Source of the DNA: Temnopleurus reevesii
Taxonomy: Eukaryota > Echinodermata > Echinoidea > Temnopleuroida > Temnopleuridae
Direction: 5' to 3'
NCBI GenBank assembly: GCA_036244855.1
Contig: BQKZ01000138.1
Span: 198,267 to 262,266 of the forward strand
Length of the DNA stretch: 64,000 nucleotides
The notes beneath the pieces are model-generated. The model was not told the origin of the DNA. It worked only from the letters and a program-made list of their open reading frames with translations, and ran no database searches. Position 1 is the first letter of the stretch, and the number at the start of each line of letters is the position of its first letter. Both the position numbers and the translations under genes were made by a program. Shown piece after piece: positions 26,962 to 39,838 of this stretch.

Positions 26962-27240
26962 GTAATAATAATGATAATAATGATCATAATGATAATGATA
27001 AAAATAAATGATAATGTCAATAATAATAATGATAATAATGATCATAATGATAATGATAAAAATAAATGATAATGTTAATAATAATAATGATAATAATAAT
27101 AATAATGATAATAATAATACTAAGAATAATAATAGTAATGGTGTAACAATAATGATAATGAGAATAATACTAATACTACTACTACTAATAATAATAATAA
27201 AAATGATGATAATTGTAATAAAATATATAATAAAAAAGAT
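26840..27240. repeat. AAT/GAT compound microsatellite with 58-bp higher-order unit
   Basis: Long imperfect AATAATGATAATAATG-type repeat. A higher-order unit is visible: the block around GATCATAATGATAATGATAA recurs with a 58-bp period (26982 and 27040). The 188-aa minus-strand frame 26728-27294, one of the longest here, is this repeat and not a gene. Confidence 0.92.
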
Positions 27241-27319
27241 CGTGGAAATATGATTATACCGGTAGTAAAGAGAATTCCAATATGCCAGTGACAATTTCGA
27301 ATCATATATTATATCGATG

Positions 27320-29330
27320 TAGTCTGAGAGCCAACATTGTAGAAGAATAATTGGTGTTATGATTCAAAAGGATAACTAATAGAAATAGTTTGACATGATA
27401 GTCTACATTCAATATGGTACATTGTCGGATGCAGGCAACGCAAGACAAAATTTTATTAATGTTATATGACTAGTATACAGTTGTATGATAACCATAATAT
27501 AATTTCATTTTCGGTACTAAATATAAATTTATTTTATTTTATTTTCAATAATTTGAGAGCAAAAGAAATTGTAAATGAAAACCTTGGAAAATAAAATCTT
27601 TAAATAAGACAATATCTTGTTTAAGAAATTGTTCCTGATCATGACAAATGGGAATATTATAGTTTCTTAGTGAAAGTGACTTGATTATTTAGAAATTGTA
27701 TTATGATCTCAATTTGTTAGTTGATAAATGAAAAAAAAACCCTGATCATTTTGTTGTGAAACGGTTGCGAATTGGAGCTATGTTTAAGCTTTTGTTTAGG
27801 GATTCATTTTATAGAAAAAAAGGAGGGTTTCAGTGATCGATATTTTTGAGGAATGAAAATCTAGTATGATTCAGGGATTGACGCCTTTTCTGAGAGTTGT
27901 CAGCAAACCGCACTCTACCCCAAAGCAACTCCCTTTGAGATTCATACCATAGTCTTCAAATTAACGTCACAATCAAATGATGATTCATTAGCATCATTCT
28001 TTTCATGTTCTTTCCTCATCAAAATTTAACACCCCTTCAGAGAAAAGGAGAACGATGAGATTAAACAAATTCAGAATTGGACGAACAGAAGCTTTGAGAT
28101 GAAACACTCACACACAATGTCATGTCCTTTGTGCTTTGAATCGATCGCTCTTTCACGCTGGTCGAGTGTAATTTGGATTGAGCATAAGACAAAGAGTAAA
28201 CTCGATTGGATCCAATTGATCGTGCTCAAACGTAATAATCTTTATTTGATGTTTTAAAGACCCGTGTGCTAAAACTATATCAATATTCAGTATCAATAAT
28301 GTTATTGCACTCATAGATTTTTCTCGAGCCGACTATGTGATTTTGGGGAATTTCTGCAGAACATGTCGTCGCAATATTTGTTCTCAACTAAAAATGGGAG
28401 ACCTGAGATTTGAAATAAAAACTTTGTCATACTCTTATTTTTGGTATGTTCGACACGGACCCCTTTGTAGTGCTCATTTATACAACGGCACAATCGAACT
28501 TCAAGTAGAAATGTGTGAGGAGAAAATAAACGACGACTGCAGACGAGAAACTGGTCAATATTTGGGCTGTGCACCTATTATAACAGTGGAGTGAGCTGGC
28601 CGGGTTTGTAGGTTTCGGCAAAGACGTGAGCAACATACCACCTAGTATGGAAATGATCACGTATTATGGCCAACATGTGGTTGAGGTATACGTTGGGTAG
28701 CAACACCGCATCATAAATTATGCTCTCATATTCAAACATCAATTTCAAATTCGAATGTAGGGTACATCAATAATAATGATTCAATTTATTCATCCATTTT
28801 GCTTGAGAGGGCACGAAGCATTTTGCGATTGATGGATAATCAGTAAGTCGAGATAAATATTGGTAGTCTAGATGAGTTAGGGAATGATCGAAACATAAAT
28901 ATGTACATCTATAACCGTGTGATGTTAGAACCTTCAATGCACTGAGGTTGGAATGGTCCCCGCCATTTTGCTCTCTCATCCACAGGTGAAGAGGGAAATA
29001 TGCTTCGCATACCCCAAGCATTATACACAACTACTTCTCTCCTCCCTCTATTTGCCATCAGCCCCCATTTTGAAACCCTCTTTGCTCCATTTTCTTGCAG
29101 TCTGTTAGCGTTAAATATTTCTTTCATGACGAACGTGAATTTCTGGAGAACTGTGGAATTAAAAATCTGTATTGAATGCAACAGGGCAAAGCTCAAAGTG
29201 GACCCTTTCAATCTGAAAAAAAATTCACTCCATGAGCATTAACGAAGAACGAATTGTCTGAAAATTAAATCAGCAGAGTAACCACTGTGCAATTTGGTTT
29301 AGGTTCCTAGAAATGTATATACGGGATAGG
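27320..29330. other. Gene-free stretch with one Cys-containing short frame
   Basis: The plus frame 28337-28594 (85 aa) has several cysteines but no recognisable domain or convincing splice sites. The segment 28126-28194 has SOX/TCF-like words (CCTTTGTG, ACAAAG). No gene is claimed. Confidence 0.4.
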
Positions 29331-29339
29331 TACGTCAAA

Positions 29340-29500
29340 ATAACATTTATCATCGTTATTGTTATCGTCATTATCATGACAGTGCCCACGACAATGTTAA
29401 TACTAAAATGTGTACATGGTTGCAGAAACAACAATAACAATGATAATAATTATAATAGTAAAAAAGATAATAATAATGATAATGAATCATCATTATAACA
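29340..29500. repeat. ATC/AAT microsatellite
   Basis: Imperfect ATTGTTATCGTCATTATC and AATAATGATAATAATT repeats. The Asn-rich frame 29313-29498 is the repeat translated. Confidence 0.85.
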
Positions 29501-32500
29501 ATTCATAATTGAGTTGATTTATTTATTATACCCATGTCTAATTCATGTCGAATTTAACAACACGAAGAAATAAGAATGAATGAATAAATAGCTAAAACGG
29601 GGCTTTACAAAGCATAGAAACAAATTAATGATGAAACAATTTACAACGATGCATGCAGTAATGATCTCCCTTTGCTCTAATAGCTGCACATGAACTGCTT
29701 TAATGATTGCACGTTTTTAATGAGAAATTAAAGATTAAAGATGAATTACATGAATGTGATAAGACTAGAATTACAGTCACATTGGTTTTTTTTTTTAAAG
29801 AAATGACTACATGACGGATAACCCAACCCACTATTCTCAATATAGTGTAGTAAAACATCAATTTATGATATAAATCTGTTTGATTCGTCACATATTGTGG
29901 GCCATCCCTAATTCAATTATTTAATCGAAAGCAATTTCAAGCAAATCTAATGAGAATGAGAATATGTACAATATTCAATGTGTTAAAAATGTACATAAAT
30001 ACAATAAACATGAATACATGTTATCGATTCTTATTATATAAAAAACGTCCTTGATTTTTGAATGGAACTCAATGTTCGGACCATGATGCGTCTGTTTGTA
30101 TCGGGGTGATAATTTGATGTAGGAAAAAAACACTTTGAAAACCTGAAATAGCTGATAAAATAGATACCATAACTTTTGTCCATTTACGTCCCCCACTAAC
30201 ACATTTACGTGCATTTTGTCGCGCGGAAAATGGCAGATGTGAGAATTGTTATGGTAAAACTGTACAACATACGAACATGTAAGGAACGGCAGCATATGCA
30301 GCCAGCCTTTCCATTGAAGACTGTTCACAATTCAGAGGTATTCGATAGCAGTATTTTGTGATAAATCAGTAGCCCAAATATTTCGTTCTTTTGTTCGCCA
30401 TTTTCTAGGGGTGCAACCCCTAAGTAACCTTGAGCTCAAGACGCCGCCAGTACTGCTATTGTGAAGAATCCCTCCCGAAATACTTTGCTCAAAGTGTAAA
30501 CAATAGCTCTTGCTTTTCAAGGGTCTGGATGTTTACGCCTTTGAACAGTTTTTTTTTCTCCCTTCAAGTTTAGCCCACCTTTCCCATTCACTTTCTCCTT
30601 CTTCTCATACCCATATCCATACTTCCTTTCATTTACTTTTCTTATTCCACGACCGTCTTTAGCTTTCCTTTCACCTTCTCTCCATCATTCAACGTTGGTT
30701 TCCATGCATGTTGTAGAGGAGAATCCCGCCCTGAAATTTATCGGTCTTTGTAAAACAGACAAAGGGACAATCTGCCTCATTAAGGTGAATTATTGTTTCA
30801 TTGTATTTAATTAAAGGAAAATATATACCGATGGTTTAAAATATTAAGAGATTATAGACGTCATATACATGGGACCTCCTAAACATAAGGCAAAACACAT
30901 ACGCGTATACTGTTTGGTCCCTAAACGTGACCAGCTATGTAGAAATTGCCCTACCTAAACCTTTGCTTTATCTTTTCAATCACAGAGCAAGTTATATGAT
31001 AAATTCACACATATATGTGTATAAATATTCATATTAGTACTATTAATTGATTATTGTTTTACTGATTTATTTAGTTTTCCTTACTTTACACTTCGGGGTT
31101 GGCGTTCAGTTAGAAAAGCTGCCTTCCAAAGGTGCCAAATAATTACGAAATGTTCATAATATTGCATTTAACACAATGTAAACAGAAGTAAGGTTTTCTT
31201 AGAAAATCGGAGGGGTTGTGTATCAAAATTTTGTATGGGGTCCCTAAAAAAAAGAATTCATGAATTAGTACCCTAGTTCAAAATTCCATTGAATCAAGAC
31301 TCGGACGTCTAAATTTATCTAAGCACTATACAAATTGGCACCAACATACCTACAAAATGCTATTATTTTAACATCATCATAATCATCCCTAAAATATTTC
31401 CGACCAATTGAAGACAGACACATACACATACACAAATAGGAGTAAATCCATTGATTACACAACCTGATATAGACATATAATTGTCTGAAGAACACCCCCC
31501 TCCCAAATAAAAAAACAATTATTTTAGGGCAAATGAACAAAAAACATACGCACATGTAATCTTTGTTTTGAAGAATTAAAATCCTTTCAATTCAAATTCA
31601 CTTTTATTGTTTGAGAAGAAGTTTCAATGAAAAAAAAAATAATGAAATGCCGAATAATCGAATAGTTCCTGCAAAGTACCTTTTTTCCTTTTATCATCAA
31701 ATAAAAATTCATTTGCTGAAGATAAAAGCAAACGAAACGAGAGTAAAAGACACCTAAATTCATAATAATTGATAATTATTTTTTCTTCATAGAATTATAT
31801 TGAATAAGAGTTCAATTAGCATCACATTTTCCTAATCTGCTCTTGATGGCAAATTTCTATAAAGTGACTTCAAATTTGTTGTTGAATTCTCTAAATACTT
31901 TTTGTTTGAAATCTCCCCGTTATAAATTGTTCCTATAGTTCCTTTATTGCTCTTGACAAGAACATACAAAGCGATATCATTCGTCGATGGCGTGCAGTTG
32001 TACTAATATTTCTTTTAATATTATTATATATGTTTAAAACGTTTTTTTTTCTTCAAGTTGGGTTTTCGCAATTCTTGAAAACTGTCATTTGAAGTCAATA
32101 TTATGACACATTGTTTTTAAGAAGGTAGTGAAAAGGAAGTTTGGTATTGAGTAGGATTATAAATGTGTCAATTTCTCGATGACATTTTGGATAGCATGTT
32201 ATCTCGTAATTGTGATTATGATTATTACACGTACTCTACAACTGTTTTCAAGATTCTTTTTATTTTAATATTGTAACTTCAGTACGGTTAATCAGAAAAT
32301 GGATCTTATTTTTCAACATGATATCATCTATTTCGTTAGAAAATTAGAAGTTTGATTAAGTTGTTTATAGAGATAATTCTAGACATGGCCTGAGTTTTAG
32401 GGTTGAAGTAACTTCCTGAGTGCATCTGTTGACCGGTTGCAGATATGGAAAGCTTATCATAGTCTCCTAGAAATGGGATATAATCGTATCTCTATTTGTA

Positions 32501-33050
32501 TTTAGGGTGTGAGAATAAGAATCAAAATTCGGCAATGTACCACGTTGTGGTTGAGTAAACTGATAAGTTTTGAAGCACTTATTTCATCTTGATTTCAATT
32601 TAGAGCAGGCGTTTAGAGAATATGAATCGAGTGTGTTATTGCGCCCATCCTGGAGCTGAGCTGAAGGCAGCACTTAATCTATTTCAAAGATTTGGTCATA
32701 ATTGTGACTGTAATTGATTACCTCTGGACTAGTTTTGGTTAGATCGATCTTTCCCAGCCCTTTTGTGGTTTTCAATGTGCCGTGAAAATCAACTCCATTT
32801 TCGCCAAATATAAAAAAAAAAACTCCTCGTAATATTAAAGCACACATGAACACGCACGCCGCAAACTCCGATACAAAAATCAACCAGCTCTTAATAACAC
32901 CAATAATATAGGCATTCCTGAAAACCTCTTTTTAATTCCTTTTTGCCCCTCTTCGGTCCATTAATTCTGTTGTGATTAGAAGGGGTTTTTGAACGCATGA
33001 CTGACGACATAAAAATATTATCACAATGGTGCTATTGTTGGACGCACGTA
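29500..33050. other. Gene-free AT-rich stretch
   Basis: Short chance frames only. At 32711-32720 TAATTGATTA is a palindromic paired-class homeodomain (P2) site within a locally GC-richer segment, 32620-32790. Confidence 0.45.
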
Positions 33051-33104
33051 CCTCGGGACTTTGAGTATAAACCGAGACAGGTTTCGAAATTCAGTGGCAG
33101 AGCA

Positions 33105-33145
33105 TGAGGTATATAACCACCTCTACCCCGCATCGTTCAGTATCC
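33105..33145 (+). promoter_or_regulatory. Candidate core promoter (TATA plus Inr)
   Basis: TATATAA at 33110-33116 is followed by GTTCAGTAT with the initiator A at 33139, so the TATA box starts at -29, the textbook distance. The 150 bp that follow are GC-rich against AT-rich surroundings. Short frames follow (MFIVHLTGSQRSS and onward, stop near 33264) but none is recognisable; a non-coding transcript or a first exon is possible. Confidence 0.35.
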
Positions 33146-33299
33146 AGTATGGATGGAGAGTGCGAGAGATGTTCATCGTACATCTAACGGGCTCCCAGCG
33201 GAGTAGCTGCCCGCTCCTGTCCCGCTTCAACTCTCCCGGGTATTGCCTGGTACTCCTCAGATAGTCAGACGAAATAATTCTAGGTGGGTTCTTGACATG

Positions 33300-36200
33300 A
33301 GCCAGCAGTGGTTAGTTACACAAGTATGAGACCTCTCAAGCTCTCCTCATTTGTCAGTTTTGTGTCTTTTTGGTGTTGGAGTCCATGACGCATCACATAG
33401 ATTGGGAAGACCGTCTCTGACAGGGGATGATCCCAGCCTGAACAACAGGCGATCACGTTTCGACACACCAAAACTTCAACAAAATACCCATCATCTTCCC
33501 AAATTGATGAATTTATGAAAACTAATGATCACGGAGGTGGTGCCTTCGCCCTCAATTCATGCTTCATCACGGCAACATTTGCAAAATATTTACTAGGAGA
33601 TTTGACCCTGTGATAGGTTACACACGAAAATATCCTGGCTTGCAAGGAAAAGGGATTTTCGCACTGCTCCATGAATATTTCAGACCAAACATCTTATTTC
33701 CTCTTCCTATTCCTCTTTTACTCTGTCGAAACTTATTATTCTAATTAAAGACAATAAAGACTATCAGCGAATAATTAATTACTATATGTTACTTACCTTT
33801 TTTTAATTCCACACTTAGAATTTAGATTTATGAAATTGTGCATTACTTTGGCCTACATTGCACCGACTGGCTTTGCCTATTACATTGAAATACAGAATTA
33901 ATCAACCATTATAGTTTGATTAATTTCTTGGCAGTGAAAGTCCAACGTTTTTTTTAAACACAGTTTCCATTTCACTTGTTTGTTTGCCTGTCATCATTAC
34001 CAACCCGAACATATTTTAATCAATATGAGCCAAAGAGAAATACCACCATAATTCGAACAGATTTAAAAAAAAAATCAATATACCTATCTGAAATAATGAG
34101 TGCTCTAAGAATAAATGGGTAAAAGTTCACTCAAGAAATGTGGTTTGAAATTAATTCAATGATGTTAACATTTTACTCAAGTTGATTTTAATTTCCTCAA
34201 GTTGGTAAAATAAACATATACGAGTTGGTAATTACTTTAACTTAACCAGTAGCTATATAGACAGCATGTTGGCTAGGCTTTGAAAAGTGCGGTATCTTAT
34301 ATTACATAAATCATATGCGTCTATGACTTTCATTAGTATATTTTTATGAATATAATCAGACACGCCAGTATATGCGCAATGGAGACAAATATATTCGAAT
34401 GATCGTCGGCAACTTTAACACTGAATGTATACATGAGCATCGACGAAAGCTGTCTTTTTATAGACAAATTTCATCATGATTTGAATTAATTTTATTATAA
34501 AAAGCGAATTAAAGTGTCGCATGTTATAACTTTATATAATTGTATACATTAGTCTATTAAAACAATGCTACGTTTTTTTGTAGGTCATATCTTGATTACA
34601 GTGGCCCAACAGAAATAGAAATATGCTAATCATTGCAAATAAAAATATATATTACCATTGATATGTGATCAACCATATTATATGTCTTCCTAATGATAAG
34701 ATATCATTGTTACAAGCTGTTTACAACCCATTTGAACACGATGATCATATATAATATAAACCCGCCCAGTATATTTGGTCATTTTACAGCATCTTTTACA
34801 TGCTGGTCCTACCTACTAAACAGAATAAGTGGTGTCATGTTTCAGGAAAGGATCGGAAGACCTTGGTTAGATACCAGCATTTTACTCAAATACTTTACGA
34901 TTTCAAGTAGACAAGGATATTAAACCTAGCAGTTATTACGGAACATGTATTTTCAGAACCAACATCAACATTCATATGTGGGTATATGAAAAAATCACCA
35001 TTCGTGCAATACAAATTTAAACATTTTGAATAGTACTATGCTATGCATAAACATACTGCATTAAAGTTTGAAGAGAATTGTAGATGTTAAAGTTGATTCT
35101 ATCCACCTGGATGAAGGGTTATGTTTCCTCAGTGAACGGTTGAATGGCAACACCTTTTGTTTCAGTCTATATACTCAGACATATCAAATATCTATCATAA
35201 ACCCAGGTGTCTTGGAAGCCGAAATCTGAGTTTGCGACGTGCTAGTCGTTCTCCTCGGATTTCTACTCACATATAATATGACAGGGATTAAAGGTTACGC
35301 TCTTAGTTTTTATTCAAGTTGATATTACATTTTGTTTCAAATGATCAGCAAATATTTTAGAACCACAAACATTTTAGAGAATAACAACACCGTTGAAAAC
35401 AAAATCGGCAGAATTACGACATATCTAATGGTAGCAAAGTTCCCAGAATTTGTTTGAAAAATACAGACCGGAGATTATTGAACTTGAAATAATTTACCAG
35501 GACATTACAGTGATACACTAAAAAACAAACGTGTACTCCTATGGTTGCATGAAAAAATTAATTACAATGGTAACTGCCAAGTGTTTCAATTGACGGTTTA
35601 TGTAATATGTGTCAAATTGTGTAATTCTACAAGAATATTCTGGATACAATGATGCAATTAGAGTTTTATTATTTATCTTTTTTTCTTACAGTGTGTGTGT
35701 TTTATGTCACATTTAGCAAAACTGTGTGCAACATTCTTTTTGTGATATCTGTTAATTAATGAAACATTTGAACAGATTTTTTTTTATCAAAACAAATATT
35801 GATAGAAATAAATGTGTTGTGGGATGAGGTTAATATTCGATTGTAAATACATTATGTATCAGTCATGCTGTGAAAAAGTATCTCAATGCATATAATATAT
35901 TACGGTATACCAATCGATGGACATGATGGAGCTGAGTTACGTTTTATACCTGCCATTTTTTCTCCGTCTATAATATCCATCTATCAACATTGACGCTCTA
36001 CATTACATATACGTTTTTAACCATATATAATAAGAAAGGTACAAATTCAAATGGTATATTATACATTTACACAGAATTAGCTAAATGTTACTTTCTATAT
36101 GCATTAATGAAACATGAATTAAATGTCTAAATATGGAGTAATGAATATTTTCAATTTTCTTTTAGTTATGTTATGTGAGGAGAGGCATTTTTTCTCCCAA

Positions 36201-36600
36201 TTTAAGACATTGACAGAACATTTCAAAAGTCAGGCAATTTGGAGCAATTTAGCATTCTGCAATGATTGTCATCGGTATATCATTATGGTAAAATTAGAAA
36301 AATCAGCACTTGTTCTTATTATTAATTTATTTACGCTCAAATTCATCAATAAGAGCATATCTGACCACATGAAATATTTTGAATATGAAAGGAAAATAAT
36401 GTAGATGGTGTGTAGTTCATTCATCAGACGTGACCAGGGTGACTATATCATTCATGTCGTGTCACCTAAAATCCATAAAACTTGCAACGGACATAGAAAT
36501 GATATTCAGTTCACGATATTATCATCCCATGTGGTTCGATATGTAGTTCAACTCCCATCCATTTCCACTCTTCTTTTTTTCTCTCGCACAGTTACACACG
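33300..36600. other. Gene-free AT-rich stretch
   Basis: No gene or RNA recognised; frames such as 36123-36404 are AT-rich chance frames. Confidence 0.45.
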
Positions 36601-36619
36601 CACGCAAAACGCATGCTTT

Positions 36620-36830
36620 CCACAAGTAATGATGATAATAATAAAAGTAATAGTAATAATAATAATAATAATAATGATAATAATGATAATAATAATAATA
36701 ATAATAATAATAAGGATTACAATAAAAGTGATGATGATGATAATAATAATAACAATAATAATAATAATAGTAATATTAATAATAATAATAATGATGATAA
36801 TAATAATTATAATGATAACAATTAAAGTAC
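36620..36830. repeat. AAT/GAT microsatellite
   Basis: Imperfect AATAATGATAAT repeat. The Asn/Asp-rich and Ile-rich frames on both strands are repeat translations. Confidence 0.92.
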
Positions 36831-36879
36831 ATAGCATTATTATTAAAACAAAAGTTATGCAAGTCATTCAATAAAACAA

Positions 36880-38870
36880 AACGAAAATGGAGAATAAAAA
36901 TAAATGTATAAATATGTTTACAAGTATTTGGTATACCAGTGTACTTAATAGATTTTGTCTAGTATTTCCGCAAATATAACGTCATGCAAATATAATTCAG
37001 CCCTCTCATACACCGAATGTGGTTATTTTAATTTCTTTTCTTTTCATCAAAGCATGTTTTAGAATCAACACAATTTAGACAAATGACTATTATGTTGAAG
37101 CATTCATAGCTTTTGATTCTGAGACAATGATCTGTATTGATAGATGGTGTATATATTTCAATGTATTCTTGAAACAAAACGTGCTAATTCTAAAACTACC
37201 ATTTGAAATCCATGCATGTTATGTATGCCCACAGTAACTCATTACTTACATTCTGGCTAATTTCAAAGATGCTATTTGAAAATTCAGATTTTGATTTATT
37301 TCTTTATTTTGACTCTCTTGCGGTTTTCTTAGCGAGGATCAATTGAAGTGAATCTACATGTATACTTATTAAAATATAATATGATATATTTCCTTTGGAA
37401 AGGAAGTGTTTATCATAAACCGACATTCTCTCCAATAATATTTCCTTTCAAATGAAATACACACATCATGTATAAATACATTAAAATAATGGAAATTAGA
37501 ACTTCATTTGCTCGGGGATTTTTTTTTGCACAACGCTCGATTCATTTAGCCTACTCTTTATCATTTAACTCTTTATACGTACTCTTTATACGTTTAACTA
37601 AATGTAATGATTATATTCCACTTTCATTTACTGCAAGAAAAGTCTACTTATAAATCGTTTGCTGAATATTAGTCACCTACAATTATCATAGCGAAGCTAC
37701 GTGCCATAATGGCGTGTTGGATATGTAGGGCCACATGCCTCATCGTGCATAGTCCTTTGTGGCAAATGCTCTTTCTCTCTACCTTCCAAAGCCACATGTG
37801 TACACTAGCAGAGCCAGGAAGGGCCAGATGATTTTCTTACTGTAAGTATTTAGTTACAATGTCACTAAAGCTGTATCATTACTTACCCATTTACCGTGTC
37901 AATAACGCGGCGACGGGGTATTGTTCACCTGTGCCACATAAGAAATAAGCCAAAGTTTGGTATATGGCTGGGGAGATGAAGGAGAGAGAGTAGATGATCA
38001 AAATTGAAAGAGTTGCCGAATCTATTGACATAAGGTATGCAGAATGAAAGTGAAATGAAAAAGTATTATTTCCCTTCCCCATCACAGCATTTTAATAAGT
38101 ATGCATTCATTTCGGAAAGAAACAAACGAGGTTCAATTTTCGACAATCTAAAATCTCATAAGAATTCGTCAACATATTAAAAGTTAATGGCAACTGATAA
38201 ATATTCTTGAGTTATGACTAGTTAACAATCATATTTTTGTAAATACCACATAGGAAGTAATTTTCTTCTGTGAGTGAAGTAAGTAATGAATATAGATTTT
38301 AATTGAAAAAATACACTTTTTTAATCGCGACCAAAAGTGTTTTGTATAAAATGGCAATATAAATTTTATGCTAATTTGCATTTTCTCAAATTGAATATGA
38401 AATATCTTTTACTTTAAATAAATATCTTTAAAAATCGACATTTTATCTGAAGAAGAAAAGAACATTTCCAATGATATGAAATTATAAAAACATGTCTTGT
38501 ATACATTAATGTAGGAGCATCACATATTTAACCAATAGTACATTATTAAGAAAAACTCATATTGATTGACAAAATATGAATAATAACGCAGATTTTTTTC
38601 AGTGCATTACGTATACAAGAAAAACGAAATATAGTACGAGTATATAAAGAATTGGGTATAACTTTAATCTGTGATCAAAATATAGTACAAGAATTACCAA
38701 TGTCTATTCGACTTTTTGAAAACGAAAACAAAATATGCCTATCAAAACGTTTCGCGCAGATAGTCCGGGTTCTCAAATATATTCACATTTTGAAGAGAGG
38801 TTACTCGCTGTTCAATAAACGCCTTCTGCTATTGATATGATAGCATACCGGCTTCTAATAACAAAAAGTC
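36880..38870. other. Gene-free stretch
   Basis: GC-richer sequence at about 37690-37860 interrupts AT-rich DNA and may be regulatory. No coding signal. Confidence 0.4.
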
Positions 38871-39254
38871 AATCTCTAATTAAGACTTACATGTTTAATG
38901 ATAAGTTCAAATGCAAAGTATATACTCTTATTGATATATTGAATCTTCGTTGGTGTTTGCCTATCCCAAATATCTGCATTACCATGATTACTGTCATGCA
39001 TTTTCAAGAAAAGGGAAAAGAAATTAAGATTAACATACTCGCAGTGCCTAGAGGAAACCAACGTGACCAGTTCATCAATATGCGATTGACGGAGAATTCC
39101 GCTCTCTTGGGCCTTCATCATGTTCATCACAAGAATAAGGGTAGAGAGATCATCAGAATCCTGGTCATCCTCCAACTCGACTGCGGCGAGCAAGGCGACG
39201 ACGACCACGGGATGTGAGATGCTTCATAATCAGATGCTTAGTCTAGAATCCTTG

Positions 39255-39431
39255 TCAAGGTCGCAGTCGCGTATGAGATGATGGCACTTTGTATTCATCA
39301 GCCTGGACTTTTTCGTCACCATCGTCTTCGCCATCATATTTAGTAAGTATTAGCCAGCACTGATCACTGTCGTCATCAAATTCTTCATCATGAGCGTTGA
39401 ACGTCATCATTGGCACCATCTCAATACTCAT
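39255..39431 (-). other. Acidic 58-aa minus-strand frame, possible exon or relic
   Basis: Read on the minus strand from ATG at 39431, an open frame encodes 58 residues rich in Asp and Glu (HDEEFDDDSD and YDGEDDGDEK) and stops at 39255. A second minus-strand frame at 38876-39208 (ELEDDQDSDD near its start) follows in another frame. Two acidic frames in tandem in a locally GC-richer segment suggest a broken or multi-exon gene piece. However, no convincing splice sites were found and GAT-type repeats could produce the same. Not recognised. Confidence 0.2.
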
Positions 39432-39469
39432 TGTATGGGTGGCTCTCTACAAAATAAAACATTTCTCTT

Positions 39470-39472
<3 letters not shown>

Positions 39473-39516
<44 letters not shown>
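39473..39516. repeat. TA microsatellite at gap edge
   Basis: A run of about 22 TA units ends directly at the N gap. Confidence 0.95.
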
Positions 39517-39801
39517 NNNNNNNNNNNNNNNNNNNNNNNNNNNNNNNNNNNNNNNNNNNNNNNNNNNNNNNNNNNNNNNNNNNNNNNNNNNNNNNNNNNN
39601 NNNNNNNNNNNNNNNNNNNNNNNNNNNNNNNNNNNNNNNNNNNNNNNNNNNNNNNNNNNNNNNNNNNNNNNNNNNNNNNNNNNNNNNNNNNNNNNNNNNN
39701 NNNNNNNNNNNNNNNNNNNNNNNNNNNNNNNNNNNNNNNNNNNNNNNNNNNNNNNNNNNNNNNNNNNNNNNNNNNNNNNNNNNNNNNNNNNNNNNNNNNN
39801 N
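39517..39801. other. Assembly gap (285 N)
   Basis: Unknown bases flanked by a TA tract on the left and T33 (39802-39834) on the right. Frames reported across it are artefacts. Confidence 0.99.

Positions 39802-39834
<33 letters not shown>

Positions 39835-39838
<4 letters not shown>

Noticed and set aside
26728..27294. 188-codon minus-strand open frame
   Set aside because: It is the translation of an AAT/GAT microsatellite (Ile, Tyr and His runs).
36592..36874. Overlapping Asn- or Ile-rich frames on both strands
   Set aside because: Microsatellite translation.
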